Shown piece by piece: positions 54,976 through 64,000 of a DNA stretch of 64,000 nt (positions are counted from its first letter, which is position 1; every line of letters starts with the position of its first letter). The stretch is from NCBI RefSeq assembly GCF_024199945.1, contig NZ_JANADP010000001.1, positions 992,001 through 1,056,000 on the forward strand, written 5' to 3'. The notes below the pieces were generated by a model. The model did no database searches, was not told the DNA's origin, and saw nothing but the letters and a program-made list of their open reading frames with translations. A program made the position numbers and the translations under genes. This DNA is from Bradyrhizobium sp. CCGUVB4N. Its GTDB lineage: Bacteria > Pseudomonadota > Alphaproteobacteria > Rhizobiales > Xanthobacteraceae.

Positions 54976-55038
54976 GGTGTTTGGAAGACATGAGCCTGTC
55001 TCGAGGCACCAATGACGGTCCCAAGGAGGGTCCCAGCG

Positions 55039-55413
55039 ATGTTTGACCGATTTTCGAAACTTGCCGGCCGCAAGGCCGTTCTCGCCACCGCCGCGGTGCT
55101 GGCGCTGACCACCGTCGCCCCCACCGCATCGTTCGCAGGCGGTCGCCACTGGCATGGTGGTGGCGGTGCGGCCTTCGCCGGTGCAGCCATTGCCGGCGCC
55201 ATCGGCACCGGGCTTGCGATCGCCGCGACCCGTGACGCCTACGCCTACGACGCTCCGGCTTATTACGGCCCCGGTCCGGTCTATTACGATGAGGGCCCCG
55301 TCTACTACCATGGCCCGTACACCGGCCCGGGCAGCCGCGAATACCCTGGCAATGGCAGCGTCGGCCGCGACCCCTTCGCCAGCTGCAGCCGAAGCGGCGC
55401 CGGTTGTTGGTAA
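55039..55413 (+). CDS. Secreted Gly/Tyr/Pro-rich protein
   Basis: The 124-aa product has a signal peptide (about 1-34, ending ASFAGG), a His/Gly segment (GGRHWHGGGGAAFAGAAIAG) and a Tyr/Pro-rich end (YYGPGPVYYDEGPVYYHGPY). The two cysteines near the end (SCSRSGAGCW) could pair. It may be an outer-surface or periplasmic structural protein; function unknown. AAGGAGG lies 9 bases before the ATG, and a strong terminator follows the stop. Confidence 0.75.
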   Translation: MFDRFSKLAGRKAVLATAAVLALTTVAPTASFAGGRHWHGGGGAAFAGAAIAGAIGTGLAIAATRDAYAYDAPAYYGPGPVYYDEGPVYYHGPYTGPGSREYPGNGSVGRDPFASCSRSGAGCW

Positions 55414-55426
55414 GTCATTGACCACG

Positions 55427-55460
55427 AAAGGCCGGCGCGCTTGCCGCGCCGGCCTTTTTT
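55427..55460 (+). terminator. Rho-independent terminator
   Basis: A perfect 10-bp G+C-rich stem (GGCCGGCGCG, 55430-55439, and CGCGCCGGCC, 55445-55454) with a 5-base loop is followed by six T. It ends the transcript of the gene at 55039-55413. Confidence 0.9.
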
Positions 55461-55517
55461 GTCCTTTATTGTCAACCGTTAACGCGTCGACCGTTTGTTT
55501 AGAGTAGTTTTGCGTAC

Positions 55518-55922
55518 ATGAGTGATTCGCTTGAGCGGCTATATCTGGCTGTGCTCGCGGCCAGGGACCTTGATCCGGCAACATCGCGCACTGCCCGGCT
55601 GTTTCAGCGTGGGCCCTCCAAAATGGCGAAGAAACTGGCCGAAGAGGCGATCGAGGTCGTGATCGATGCGGTCAACGGCGACACTGAGGCCGTGGTCCGG
55701 GAAAGTGCCGATCTGCTCTACAATCTCACCGTGCTCTGGGCTTCCGCCGGCGTGCGCCCCGAAGACGTCTGGCGTGAAATGTCGCGGCGTGAGGACATGT
55801 TGGGCATTGCCGAAAAGCTGCCGAAGTCCCCGGCGAAGCTGCCCAAAGTCGCGTCAGCGGGTATCTCGGCCCGGCGGCCAATTGTCGCCCTCGAAGGCCG
55901 CGCGGCGCGCAAGCGGCACTAA
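55518..55922 (+). CDS. hisE: Phosphoribosyl-ATP diphosphatase
   Basis: The 134-aa protein has the MazG-like helical core of HisE: KKLAEEAIEVVIDAVNGD with EExxE, and the second metal-binding helix ESADLLYNLTVLW with ExxD. HisE hydrolyses phosphoribosyl-ATP to phosphoribosyl-AMP in histidine synthesis. It is about 25 residues longer at the C-terminus than usual, ending in a basic tail. No other his gene is adjacent, so it may be a second copy or a related MazG-type pyrophosphatase. Confidence 0.78.
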   Translation: MSDSLERLYLAVLAARDLDPATSRTARLFQRGPSKMAKKLAEEAIEVVIDAVNGDTEAVVRESADLLYNLTVLWASAGVRPEDVWREMSRREDMLGIAEKLPKSPAKLPKVASAGISARRPIVALEGRAARKRH

Positions 55923-55978
55923 ATCGTCACAAAACTGGCGATGGACAAATCCGTCCCATGGTGCTTCATCGCGGCGCC

Positions 55979-56560
55979 ATGCTGAAACGTATCTACGACT
56001 GGTGCATCGACGCCGCCCACAAGCCTTACGCGCTCTGGATCATGGGGGCCGTGGCTTTCGCCGAAAGCTCCTTCTTTCCCGTTCCTCCGGACGTGATGCT
56101 GATCCCGATGTCGCTGGCGCGCCCACAGCGCGCCTGGCTCTATGCCGCGATCTGCACGGCCACCTCGGTGATCGGCGGCCTGCTCGGCTACGCCATCGGC
56201 GCGCTGCTGTTTGATTCGGTCGGTCATTGGCTGATCCAGGTCTACGGTCTCGGCGACAAGGTCGATGCCTTCCGTGCCTCCTACGCGGAGTGGGGCGCGG
56301 TGATCATCCTGCTCAAGGGCCTGACGCCGATCCCCTACAAGCTCGTCACCATCACTTCGGGCTTTGCCGGCTACAATCTCGTGCTCTTCGTCCTGTGCTC
56401 GATCGTCGCGCGCGGCGGCCGCTTCTTCATCGTGGCGATCCTGCTCAACCGCTACGGCGACTGGATCCGTCACAAGCTCGAGGAGCATCTCGGATTGTGG
56501 GTGGCGCTCGGCGCCGCGGTGCTGGTGCTCGGCTTCGTGGTGGCGATCAAGCTGATCTAG
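55979..56560 (+). CDS. DedA/YqaA-family membrane protein
   Basis: The 193-aa protein carries the VTT/DedA pattern: IMGAVAFAESSFFPVPPDVMLIPMSL, GLLGYAIGALLF and LLKGLTPIPYKLVTITSGFAGY. About five membrane segments are seen. DedA proteins include lipid scramblases or flippases (undecaprenyl phosphate or phosphatidylethanolamine translocation); which applies here is unknown. The ATG at 55979 was chosen to fit the family's MLKRIYDW start. Confidence 0.85.
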   Translation: MLKRIYDWCIDAAHKPYALWIMGAVAFAESSFFPVPPDVMLIPMSLARPQRAWLYAAICTATSVIGGLLGYAIGALLFDSVGHWLIQVYGLGDKVDAFRASYAEWGAVIILLKGLTPIPYKLVTITSGFAGYNLVLFVLCSIVARGGRFFIVAILLNRYGDWIRHKLEEHLGLWVALGAAVLVLGFVVAIKLI

Positions 56561-56628
56561 GCAAGCTGATCTAGGACAGAGATCCGCAACGCTTTCACGC
56601 CGCGCCGGCTTCGGTTACGGTTGTCCCT

Positions 56629-57150
56629 ATGATGGTTCGATCCGGAAATCCGGCAGTGCGGCTCGGGACGCTGATCTCAGCGGTGCTGCTGCTCCTGCCC
56701 GGTGCCGTCGGGATCGGGTGGGCGCAATCGGCGCCGCCGTCGCTCGGGCTGCAGGAGCAGGGGCCGCAGGCCGCGCCGCCGCCGTCGACGCCCGCGCCTT
56801 CTGAAAACCCCGGGCTGATCAATGAAATGGGCAAGCTGTTCGACAAGCTGCCCTCGATCCTGCCGCCGATCAAAAGCCCGAGTGAGACCATGAACGATCT
56901 GTCGCGCCTGGCGCGGCCGTCCACCATGGTGTCGGGGCGCGTGGCCTGTCCGGTCTCGTCGAACGGCGGGGCCGACTGCAAGCTCGCAGCCAACCAGCTC
57001 TGCCAGAGCAAGGGCTACCAGGAAGGCAAGAGCCTCAACACCGATTCAGCCGAGAAGTGCTCGGCCAAGGTTCTCATTCCGGGCAGGCAACGCAAACCGG
57101 ATGATTGCCGCACCGATACCGTCGTCACCAGCGCGCTATGCCAGAACTGA
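56629..57150 (+). CDS. Secreted proline-rich hypothetical protein
   Basis: The 173-aa product has a signal peptide (about 1-33, GIGWAQS), a Pro/Ala-rich stretch (APPPSTPAPSENPG), and a C-terminal domain with six cysteines (VACPVS, ADCKLA, QLCQSK, EKCSAK, DDCRTD, ALCQN) that can form three disulfides. I do not recognise the family. It lies just upstream of aspA with 28 bases between, but the two need not be functionally related. Confidence 0.68.
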   Translation: MMVRSGNPAVRLGTLISAVLLLLPGAVGIGWAQSAPPSLGLQEQGPQAAPPPSTPAPSENPGLINEMGKLFDKLPSILPPIKSPSETMNDLSRLARPSTMVSGRVACPVSSNGGADCKLAANQLCQSKGYQEGKSLNTDSAEKCSAKVLIPGRQRKPDDCRTDTVVTSALCQN

Positions 57151-57178
57151 CGCCGCGCGCGAGCAGCAAGGAGTGCCC

Positions 57179-58579
<1,401 letters not shown>

Positions 58580-58604
58580 TTCCGTTGCGGCGTTGATGGT
58601 GCCA

Positions 58605-58722
58605 CACCTCTCCCATAGGGAGAGGTCGGCGCGCAGCGCCGGGTGAGGGGTTTCGCTTGCTCGTGGACTTGATCCCCTCACCCGAATTGCTGCGCAATTC
58701 GACCTCTCCCCATGGGAGAGGT
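58605..58722. repeat. Composite inverted intergenic repeat, copy 2
   Basis: Outer arms cacctctcccatagggagag and ctctccccatgggagaggtg are inverted copies of each other and flank tgaggggtttcgc..gatcccctca, with inner hairpins gcgcgcagcgc and gaattgctgcgcaattc. It is the same family as 29296-29437 and lies between aspA and the first nitronate monooxygenase gene. Confidence 0.7.
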
Positions 58723-58861
58723 GAAGCAGGAATTCCGCGCGTTGGAATTGCGGTAGCGGCGTCCGCCACGGCGCCAAAACGCAATACTTGACAGTGGAAA
58801 GATTGCCTTGTTGGTATGGCCCCCAACCTTCAATGCGTTGTCAGCAAAGGATCGCTCCGCA

Positions 58862-59830
58862 ATGTCCATGCCTGCTCTGTTCAAGGGACGCCTGTCGATC
58901 CCCGTGATCGGTTCGCCGCTCTTCATCATCTCGGTGCCCGACCTCGTGATCGCGCAGTGCAAGGCCGGTGTGGTCGGCTCTTTCCCGTCGCTGAACGCGC
59001 GGCCGCCGGAATTGCTCGACGAATGGCTGGCGCGGATCACCGAGGAACTCGCCGCCTACGACCGCGCCCATCCCGACAAGCCGTCGGCGCCGTTTGCGGT
59101 CAACCAGATCGTGCACAAGTCGAACAACCGGCTCGACCACGACATGCAGCTCTGCGCCAAGTACAAGGTGCCGATGATCATCTCCTCGCTCGGCGCGCGC
59201 GAGGAGCTCAATCAAGCCGTTCACGGCTGGGGCGGCATCGTCTTCCACGACGTGATCAATCAGAAGTTCGCCCACAAGGCGATCGAGAAGGGCGCCGACG
59301 GCCTGATCCTGGTTGCGGCCGGCGCCGGCGGCCATGCCGGCACCATCTCGCCGCTCGCCTTCGTTGCCGAAACCCGCAAGTGGTTTGACGGTCCGATCGC
59401 GCTGTCGGGCGCCATCGGCAACGGCAAGGCGATCCGTGCCGCGCGCATCCTCGGTGCCGACTTCGCCTATATCGGCTCGGCCTTCATCGCCACCAAGGAA
59501 GCCAACGCGGTCGAGAAGTACAAGGAGATGATCGCGGGCTCGACGGCCGACGACATCGTCTATTCCAACCTCTTCACCGGCGTGCACGGCAATTACCTGA
59601 AGCCGTCGATCCTCGCCGCCGGCATGGATCCGGAAAACCTGCCGACATCCGATCCCTCCAAGATGAACTTCGGCACCGACGCCTCCGGCGAGCGCGCCAA
59701 GCCGAAGGCCTGGAAGGAAATCTGGGGCTCCGGCCAGGGCATCGGCAGCGTCGAGGGCATCTTGCCCGCCGCCGATCTGATCGCGCGCTTGAAGAAGGAA
59801 TACGACGAGGCGGTCGATCCGCCGTTGTGA
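58862..59830 (+). CDS. Nitronate monooxygenase family protein, copy A
   Basis: The 322-aa FMN-binding TIM barrel has the family's IPVIGSPLFIISVPDLVIAQ start, the LVAAGAGGHAGTISPLAF loop and ALSGAIGNGKAIRAARILGADFAYIGSAFIAT for phosphate binding. These enzymes oxidise alkyl nitronates, though many members serve other flavin reactions. The ATG at 58862 follows AAGGA. The thioesterase gene overlaps its stop by one base, suggesting joint work on an acyl-CoA or acid. Confidence 0.86.
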   Translation: MSMPALFKGRLSIPVIGSPLFIISVPDLVIAQCKAGVVGSFPSLNARPPELLDEWLARITEELAAYDRAHPDKPSAPFAVNQIVHKSNNRLDHDMQLCAKYKVPMIISSLGAREELNQAVHGWGGIVFHDVINQKFAHKAIEKGADGLILVAAGAGGHAGTISPLAFVAETRKWFDGPIALSGAIGNGKAIRAARILGADFAYIGSAFIATKEANAVEKYKEMIAGSTADDIVYSNLFTGVHGNYLKPSILAAGMDPENLPTSDPSKMNFGTDASGERAKPKAWKEIWGSGQGIGSVEGILPAADLIARLKKEYDEAVDPPL

Positions 59831-60615
59831 TGGCTGTCGCAATGCCCGCCATCTACCGTGTCGACGGCAGCAGCGTCGTCACCAGCCCCGATGCCGCCGG
59901 TCCGTGGGACCGGCGCATGCAGCACGGCTCGGCGCCATCGGCGTTGGTGACGTGGGCGGCGGAGCGGATCCCGACGCCCGTGCCGATGCATATCGCGCGC
60001 GTCACCATCGATCTGATGCGCCCGGTGCCGGTGGCGCCGCTCGCGATCGAGAGCAAAGTGTTGCGCGAGGGCCGCAAGATCCAGCTCTGCGAGATCAAGC
60101 TGCTTGCCGACGGCGTGCAGGTCGTCGGCGCCACCGTGCTCAAGATCAAGCAGCAGTCACAGCCGCTGCCCGACGACGTCAGGGAGTTGCCGGTCACGCT
60201 GCCGTCGCCGGAGGACTCGCTGGTCGAGGACGGCCACGGTGCGACCAGTCCGTTCGCGGGAATGATGTCGATGCGCGCCGCGCGCGGCCGCTTCGGCCAG
60301 GCCGGTGCCGGCGCGATCTGGTTTCGCCTCGACCATCCGCTGGTCGAAGGCGAGGCGGTTTCGCAGGCGATGCGCGCCGTGGTCGCCGCCGATTTCTCCA
60401 ACGGCACCGCTTCGACGCTCGACTTCCGCACCTGGACCTACATCAACGCCGACCTCTCGGTGAGCCTGGCGCGTCAGCCGGTCGGCGACTGGATCCTGCT
60501 CGACGGCGAATCCTGGATCGGCCCTGACGGCGCCGGCCTTGCGATGTCGCGGCTCGCTGACCGCCAAGGCTATTTTGGCCGCGCGGTGCAGAGTTTGGTG
60601 ATCGAGAAGCGTTGA
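59830..60615 (+). CDS. TesB-like acyl-CoA thioesterase family protein
   Basis: The 261-aa protein has a double hotdog layout: the first half contains RRMQHGSAPSALVTWAAER and PMHIARVTIDLMRPVPVAPL, the second WFRLDHPLVEGE and SLARQPVGDWILLDGES. This fits the TesB-like/thioesterase family (acyl-CoA thioesterase II relatives). It overlaps the monooxygenase stop in TGATG, so the two genes are coupled. The GTG at 59827 is a less likely start. Confidence 0.8.
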   Translation: MAVAMPAIYRVDGSSVVTSPDAAGPWDRRMQHGSAPSALVTWAAERIPTPVPMHIARVTIDLMRPVPVAPLAIESKVLREGRKIQLCEIKLLADGVQVVGATVLKIKQQSQPLPDDVRELPVTLPSPEDSLVEDGHGATSPFAGMMSMRAARGRFGQAGAGAIWFRLDHPLVEGEAVSQAMRAVVAADFSNGTASTLDFRTWTYINADLSVSLARQPVGDWILLDGESWIGPDGAGLAMSRLADRQGYFGRAVQSLVIEKR

Positions 60616-60720
60616 GCGTTGCGGCATGCGCCGCGGTTGCTGCGTGGGCCGATTGAACGGCAGGCTTCCGCCGCCGCGGAAGGGATGCATGGCCGTGCTG
60701 GACCAGGGCATCCTGCCAGT

Positions 60721-60819
60721 TCACACTCCGTAGAAGATCTTGATCTCCCACAGCACCACGACGATAGCCGTGATCAACGTGATCGCGGCGACTGCACTTT
60801 CCAGGGAAGCGACTCTCAT
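60721..60819 (-). CDS. 32-aa membrane microprotein
   Basis: A 33-codon frame encodes MRVASLESAVAAITLIT followed by AIVVVLWEIKIFYGV, a single membrane helix with a charged N-terminal start. GGAG lies 6 bases before the ATG (gcggagtaagcaATG), which supports translation. It is too short for usual gene callers. It lies convergent to the thioesterase gene and on the same strand as the acyl-CoA ligase upstream. The family is unknown. Confidence 0.55.
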   Translation of the reverse strand: MRVASLESAVAAITLITAIVVVLWEIKIFYGV

Positions 60820-60851
60820 TGCTTACTCCGCTTCCCAGCCCCATTAGCGGT

Positions 60852-61016
60852 CTATTTGATTCCCTGATTCGCCTGCAATCGGGCGGTCGCCACGGGCACG
60901 TACTCCGTCACGCATTGTGGTGCCGCGGCCACAACGGCTCCGTAGAATCCCGGATGGGAGCGCTGATCATTCCCGCCATTTCGCGGGATACGTGTATTCC
61001 GAACCCGTCGCTGCAA
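60852..61016 (-). pseudogene. Coding-like short frame, probably broken or leaderless
   Basis: A minus-strand frame of 55 codons from a TTG ends with segments GFYGAVVAAAPQ, CVTEYVPVATARLQ and ANQGIK then a stop, which look like real protein. The region just upstream in another frame (VIFLIAATGSEYTYPAKWRE, ending at 60967) also looks coding. The two may be parts of one small gene split by a frameshift. No ATG start is available. Confidence 0.35.
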
Positions 61017-61025
61017 TCAGGAAGA

Positions 61026-62585
61026 TTACCCGACCATCCGGTCGCGCCCGCTCCAGAAGCCGGCGCGCAGCACCTTCTTGTCGACCTTGCCGACTCCGGT
61101 CATCGGCAGCTGCTTGACGAACTGGATCTGTTTCGGCGCATGCGCGGAACCCTTTCGCGTCCGCACCAGATTGATCAGCTCGTCCGGATCGGGCTTGGCG
61201 CCCTCGCGCGGCACGACGATGGCCGTGACCGCTTCGCCCCATTTTTCGTCCGGCACGCCGACCACGGCGACCATCGCGACATCGGCGTGTTGCGACAGCA
61301 CGTCCTCCACCTCGCGCGGAAAGATGTTGAAGCCGCCGGTGACGATCATGTCCTTCTTGCGATCGAGAATGAACATGTAGCCGCGCTCGTCCTGGCGCGC
61401 GATGTCGCCGGTGTGGACCCAGCCGTTCTTCAACGTCTCCGCGGTGATGTCAGGCCGCTTCCAGTACTCAGCCATCACATGCGGCGCGCGCACGCAGATC
61501 TCGCCGGCTTCACCCGTCTGCACCTCCTGATCGTCGTCGAGGATTTTGACCTCGCACGCTGCAATCGGGAAACCGCAGGACAGGAATAATTCCGGCGTCC
61601 TGGGATCGTGATCCTTCTTCCGCAATACCGAGACCGGATAGCATTCGGTCTGGCCGTAGAGCTGCGAGAACACCGGCCCGATACGCTCGATGCCTTCGAC
61701 CAGCCGGCTCGGCGACATCGCCGACGCGCCGTAGAGCACGAGCTCGAGCGAGGAGAGATCGGTCTTGTCAAGCGCGGGATGATCGAGCAGCACATAGATC
61801 ATGGTCGGCACGAACAGCGTGAAGTTGATGCGCTCGCGCGCGATCGTTGCCAGCACGGCCTCGGGATCGAAGCCTTTCAGCATGTGCACGGTGCCGCCGC
61901 GCATCAGCGTCGGCAGCACCTTTGTGCCGGCGACGTGGCTGATCGGGGCGACGGTGAGATAGCGCGCGGCGTCGGGGATCTCGAAATCGGCGAGGATGGC
62001 GCCGGCTGCACCGGCGTTCTCGCGATGATAACGCAGCGCGCCCTTGGATTTTCCTGTCGTGCCGCCGGTGTAGTTGAGCGTGGAGAGATCATCGAGATTT
62101 GCGAGGCACCGCGCGCCGGCCTGTCCCGCGCCCTCGATCGCGTGCAAGAGGTCGACGCCGTAGTCGGCCGGCCCCATCGTGAAGACCGCCTTGAGGCGGG
62201 TTGCCTTCGTAGCGAGCTCGCCGCCGCGATCACGGAAGGCGGCCACATCGACCACCAGCACGTCCGCTTCGGAATCTTCGAGCTGAAACAACTGGTCGCT
62301 CTCCGATCCCAGCGGATGCAGCCAGGTCGTGCAGCATCGCGACAATTGCGCGGCGACGCCGGCGCACCAGGTGTCGGCGCGGTTCGCGGTGAGGAAGGCG
62401 ACGCGGGCGCCGGGCTGCAAGCCGAGCCGCATGAATAAGCCCTGGATGCGTCCGATCAGATCGAGCGTGCCTTGATAGCTCAGCGATCCGCCGGGCCATG
62501 CGAACGCCGTGCGGCCGGGATAGCGCGCCAACGCCCGTAGCGTCTGCGCACAAGTCGGTGACGATGCGTGGAGCGGATCGGACAT
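61026..62585 (-). CDS. Acyl-CoA ligase (AMP-forming)
   Basis: The 519-aa enzyme has the P-loop YTGGTTGKSKGA, the YGQTECYP motif and the hinge DRKKDMIVTGGFNIFPREVEDV. The catalytic Lys should be in TGVGKVDKK. Its substrate is not evident; it is shorter than FadD. GAGGAAA precedes the ATG at 62585. It is flanked by two nitronate monooxygenase genes and a thioesterase gene, which suggests a shared catabolic route. It is divergent from copy B of the monooxygenase. Confidence 0.87.
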   Translation of the reverse strand: MSDPLHASSPTCAQTLRALARYPGRTAFAWPGGSLSYQGTLDLIGRIQGLFMRLGLQPGARVAFLTANRADTWCAGVAAQLSRCCTTWLHPLGSESDQLFQLEDSEADVLVVDVAAFRDRGGELATKATRLKAVFTMGPADYGVDLLHAIEGAGQAGARCLANLDDLSTLNYTGGTTGKSKGALRYHRENAGAAGAILADFEIPDAARYLTVAPISHVAGTKVLPTLMRGGTVHMLKGFDPEAVLATIARERINFTLFVPTMIYVLLDHPALDKTDLSSLELVLYGASAMSPSRLVEGIERIGPVFSQLYGQTECYPVSVLRKKDHDPRTPELFLSCGFPIAACEVKILDDDQEVQTGEAGEICVRAPHVMAEYWKRPDITAETLKNGWVHTGDIARQDERGYMFILDRKKDMIVTGGFNIFPREVEDVLSQHADVAMVAVVGVPDEKWGEAVTAIVVPREGAKPDPDELINLVRTRKGSAHAPKQIQFVKQLPMTGVGKVDKKVLRAGFWSGRDRMVG

Positions 62586-62692
62586 ATGTTTCCTCGTTGC
62601 TTTGTCATCGGCTTGTGTCGTGCCAATGTTTGCGCGCAAGGCTAGCACAGCGAATGCGGGATGGAACGACAAAGCCCGCGCGGGAGATTTGC

Positions 62693-63658
62693 GTGACATC
62701 CGATCGACTTCAACGTTTTCGCGATCGTCTCGGCCTCCCCTTGATCGCGGCGCCGATGTTTCTGGTGTCGGGCGTCGAACTGATGGTCGCGGCCTGCCGC
62801 AACGGCGTGATCGGTAGCTTCCCCACCGTGAATTGCCGCAGCACGGAACAGCTCGACGACTGGCTCACCGAGATCGCGACGCGGTTGCGTGCACACGAGG
62901 ACCAGACTGGCCGCAAGGCTGCGCCGCTCTGTCCGAACTTGATCGTGCATCGCTCCAACGCGCGGCTGGAGCAGGATCTTGCCGTGCTGCTCGAGCACCG
63001 GCCCGAGATCGTCATCACATCGGTCGGCTCGCCGGCGCCGGTGTTGAAGCCGTTGCATGATGCGGGTGCATTGGTACTGGCGGACGTTGCCTCGATCCGC
63101 CACGCCGAACGCGCGGCGGCTGAAGGCGCCGATGGATTGGTGCTGCTCACCGCGGGCGCGGGCGGGCAGACCGGCTGGCTCAACCCGTTCGCCTTCGTCC
63201 GCGCGGTGCGCGCGTTCTACGACGGCATCATCGTGCTCGCCGGCGGCATCGGCGACGGCCACGCGCTGCACGCGGCCGAGGTGCTCGGCTGCGATCTCGG
63301 CTACATGGGCACGAAGTTCATCGCGACGCGCGAGAGCATGGCGGACGAACGCCACAAGCAGATGCTGGTCGAGAGCAGCGCCGACGACATTCTGCTGACC
63401 ACCGCCTTCACGGGCCTGCAGACCAGCATGCTGAAGCCGTCGATCGTCGCGGCCGGGCTCGATCCTGATGATCTCCCGGCGCGCGGCGCCATCGACATCG
63501 GCAAGGACATCGACGTCAGCGCGCGCGAGAACCGCCCCAAACGCTGGCGCGACATCTGGAGCGGCGGGCACTCGACGTCCGGTGTCACCGAGGTGGTGGC
63601 TGTCGACGATCTCGTTGCCCGGACGGCCGCCGAATACCGTGAGGCGACGGGGCGATAG
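62693..63658 (+). CDS. Nitronate monooxygenase family protein, copy B
   Basis: The 321-aa protein is a paralogue of the product of 58862-59830, with matching GVIGSFPTVNCRSTEQLDDWL, LLTAGAGGQTGWLNPFAF and LAGGIGDGHALHAAEVLGCDLGY segments. It starts with GTG at 62693 with GGGAG 7 bases upstream. It is divergent from the acyl-CoA ligase gene, with which it probably shares a control region of about 107 bases. Confidence 0.86.
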   Translation: MTSDRLQRFRDRLGLPLIAAPMFLVSGVELMVAACRNGVIGSFPTVNCRSTEQLDDWLTEIATRLRAHEDQTGRKAAPLCPNLIVHRSNARLEQDLAVLLEHRPEIVITSVGSPAPVLKPLHDAGALVLADVASIRHAERAAAEGADGLVLLTAGAGGQTGWLNPFAFVRAVRAFYDGIIVLAGGIGDGHALHAAEVLGCDLGYMGTKFIATRESMADERHKQMLVESSADDILLTTAFTGLQTSMLKPSIVAAGLDPDDLPARGAIDIGKDIDVSARENRPKRWRDIWSGGHSTSGVTEVVAVDDLVARTAAEYREATGR

Positions 63659-63782
63659 CGTTCCGCGCCGCCCAGCACGGTTAATCCCGCATGGCTCCGC
63701 AAGCCCGCACTTAACGGCAGATTAACCATCGCCCGCCAAGAATCCCCCTCACGGCCGCCAATCAGGACGAGAGGGACAGGCG

Positions 63783-64000
63783 ATGGATTTCGATTTTCTC
63801 AACAGCAAGACAGCCGCAACGCTGGACGAGATCCGCGTCCGCGTCGCGCATGCTCTGGCTCGCCACCCGCTCTGCCGCAATGTCCGCTTCGACATCGTCA
63901 GCGTTCCCCGCACCCGCCGGGGCGGCAATTGGACGGTGACGCTGCAATCGGTCGAGCCCCGCGCCGTCTGGGAGGCCTCGGAGATCGTCGCCGACATCCA
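63783..64000 (+). CDS. Hypothetical protein, 5' part (cut by window end)
   Basis: The ATG at 63783 follows GAGAGGG and opens a frame that runs to the window end (72 codons seen). The visible part starts MDFDFLNSKTAATLDEIRVR and contains VAHALARHPLCRNVRFDIVS and RRGGNWTVTLQSVEPRAVW, a helix-then-sheet pattern. No family is recognised. The 5' end is complete and the 3' end is missing. Confidence 0.65.
   Translation, partial: MDFDFLNSKTAATLDEIRVRVAHALARHPLCRNVRFDIVSVPRTRRGGNWTVTLQSVEPRAVWEASEIVADI

Overview
The window is a high-GC stretch of chromosome from an alphaproteobacterium, most likely Bradyrhizobium or a close relative. This rests on gene content: a TrcR/DUF1013 regulator, an NdvA-type cyclic glucan exporter, TPR proteins with an LprI-like tail, a TAXI-type TRAP transporter with DUF1850, and many short palindromic repeats typed cgtcgtcccgg..ccgggacgacg. 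It is dense with ordinary chromosomal genes. I see no rRNA, tRNA, CRISPR array, phage or intact insertion sequence. All family names come from reading the translations by eye; no search was run.

Layout. 1-1154: end of a ureide (allantoin) catabolism block, allA then allE. 1622-5750: a four-gene efflux operon with an HlyD-type adaptor, a MacB/LolD-type ATPase and two FtsX-like permeases. 5939-11811: a small protein, a periplasmic DUF5666-like protein, two tandem near-duplicate LuxR-type regulators and a hybrid histidine kinase. 11979-14646: a heme-binding beta-barrel-like protein, a RibD-like reductase and a flavin amine oxidase. 14681-17063: a His/Gly/Tyr-rich secreted protein, then the set LysR regulator, DUF3088 protein and cysteine hydrolase. 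17189-22559: a GspN-like protein, a tannase-family esterase, a histidine kinase with a periplasmic-binding-protein sensor, and a secreted hypothetical.

22766-29774: an operon of aldo/keto reductase, TTC38-like TPR protein and the two subunits of a CoA-transferase, then a hotdog thioesterase, a Nudix hydrolase and secreted proteins. 29969-36720: a TAXI TRAP system (receptor, fused permease, DUF1850), an SDR oxidoreductase and a CPA1 antiporter. 36849-41247: two tandem TPR plus LprI-like paralogues and propionyl-CoA synthetase. 41438-43172: a subtilisin-family protease whose 3' end overlaps a 73-aa gene resembling the protease's own N-terminal prodomain; this is the most interesting unit here. 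43302-50078: a lipoprotein, trcR, then ispH-thrB-rnhA, a peroxiredoxin, a DUF924 protein and an acyl-CoA ligase. 50275-54811: a D,D-carboxypeptidase, the glucan exporter and a solute-binding protein. 55039-58579: a Gly/Tyr-rich protein behind a structured leader, hisE, a DedA-family protein, a secreted hypothetical and aspA. 58862-63658: a thioesterase, a 32-aa membrane microprotein and an acyl-CoA ligase lying between two divergent nitronate monooxygenase paralogues. The window ends inside a hypothetical gene.

Starts were adjusted where a Shine-Dalgarno sequence, a signal peptide or a paralogue argued for an internal start; such choices are stated in each entry.
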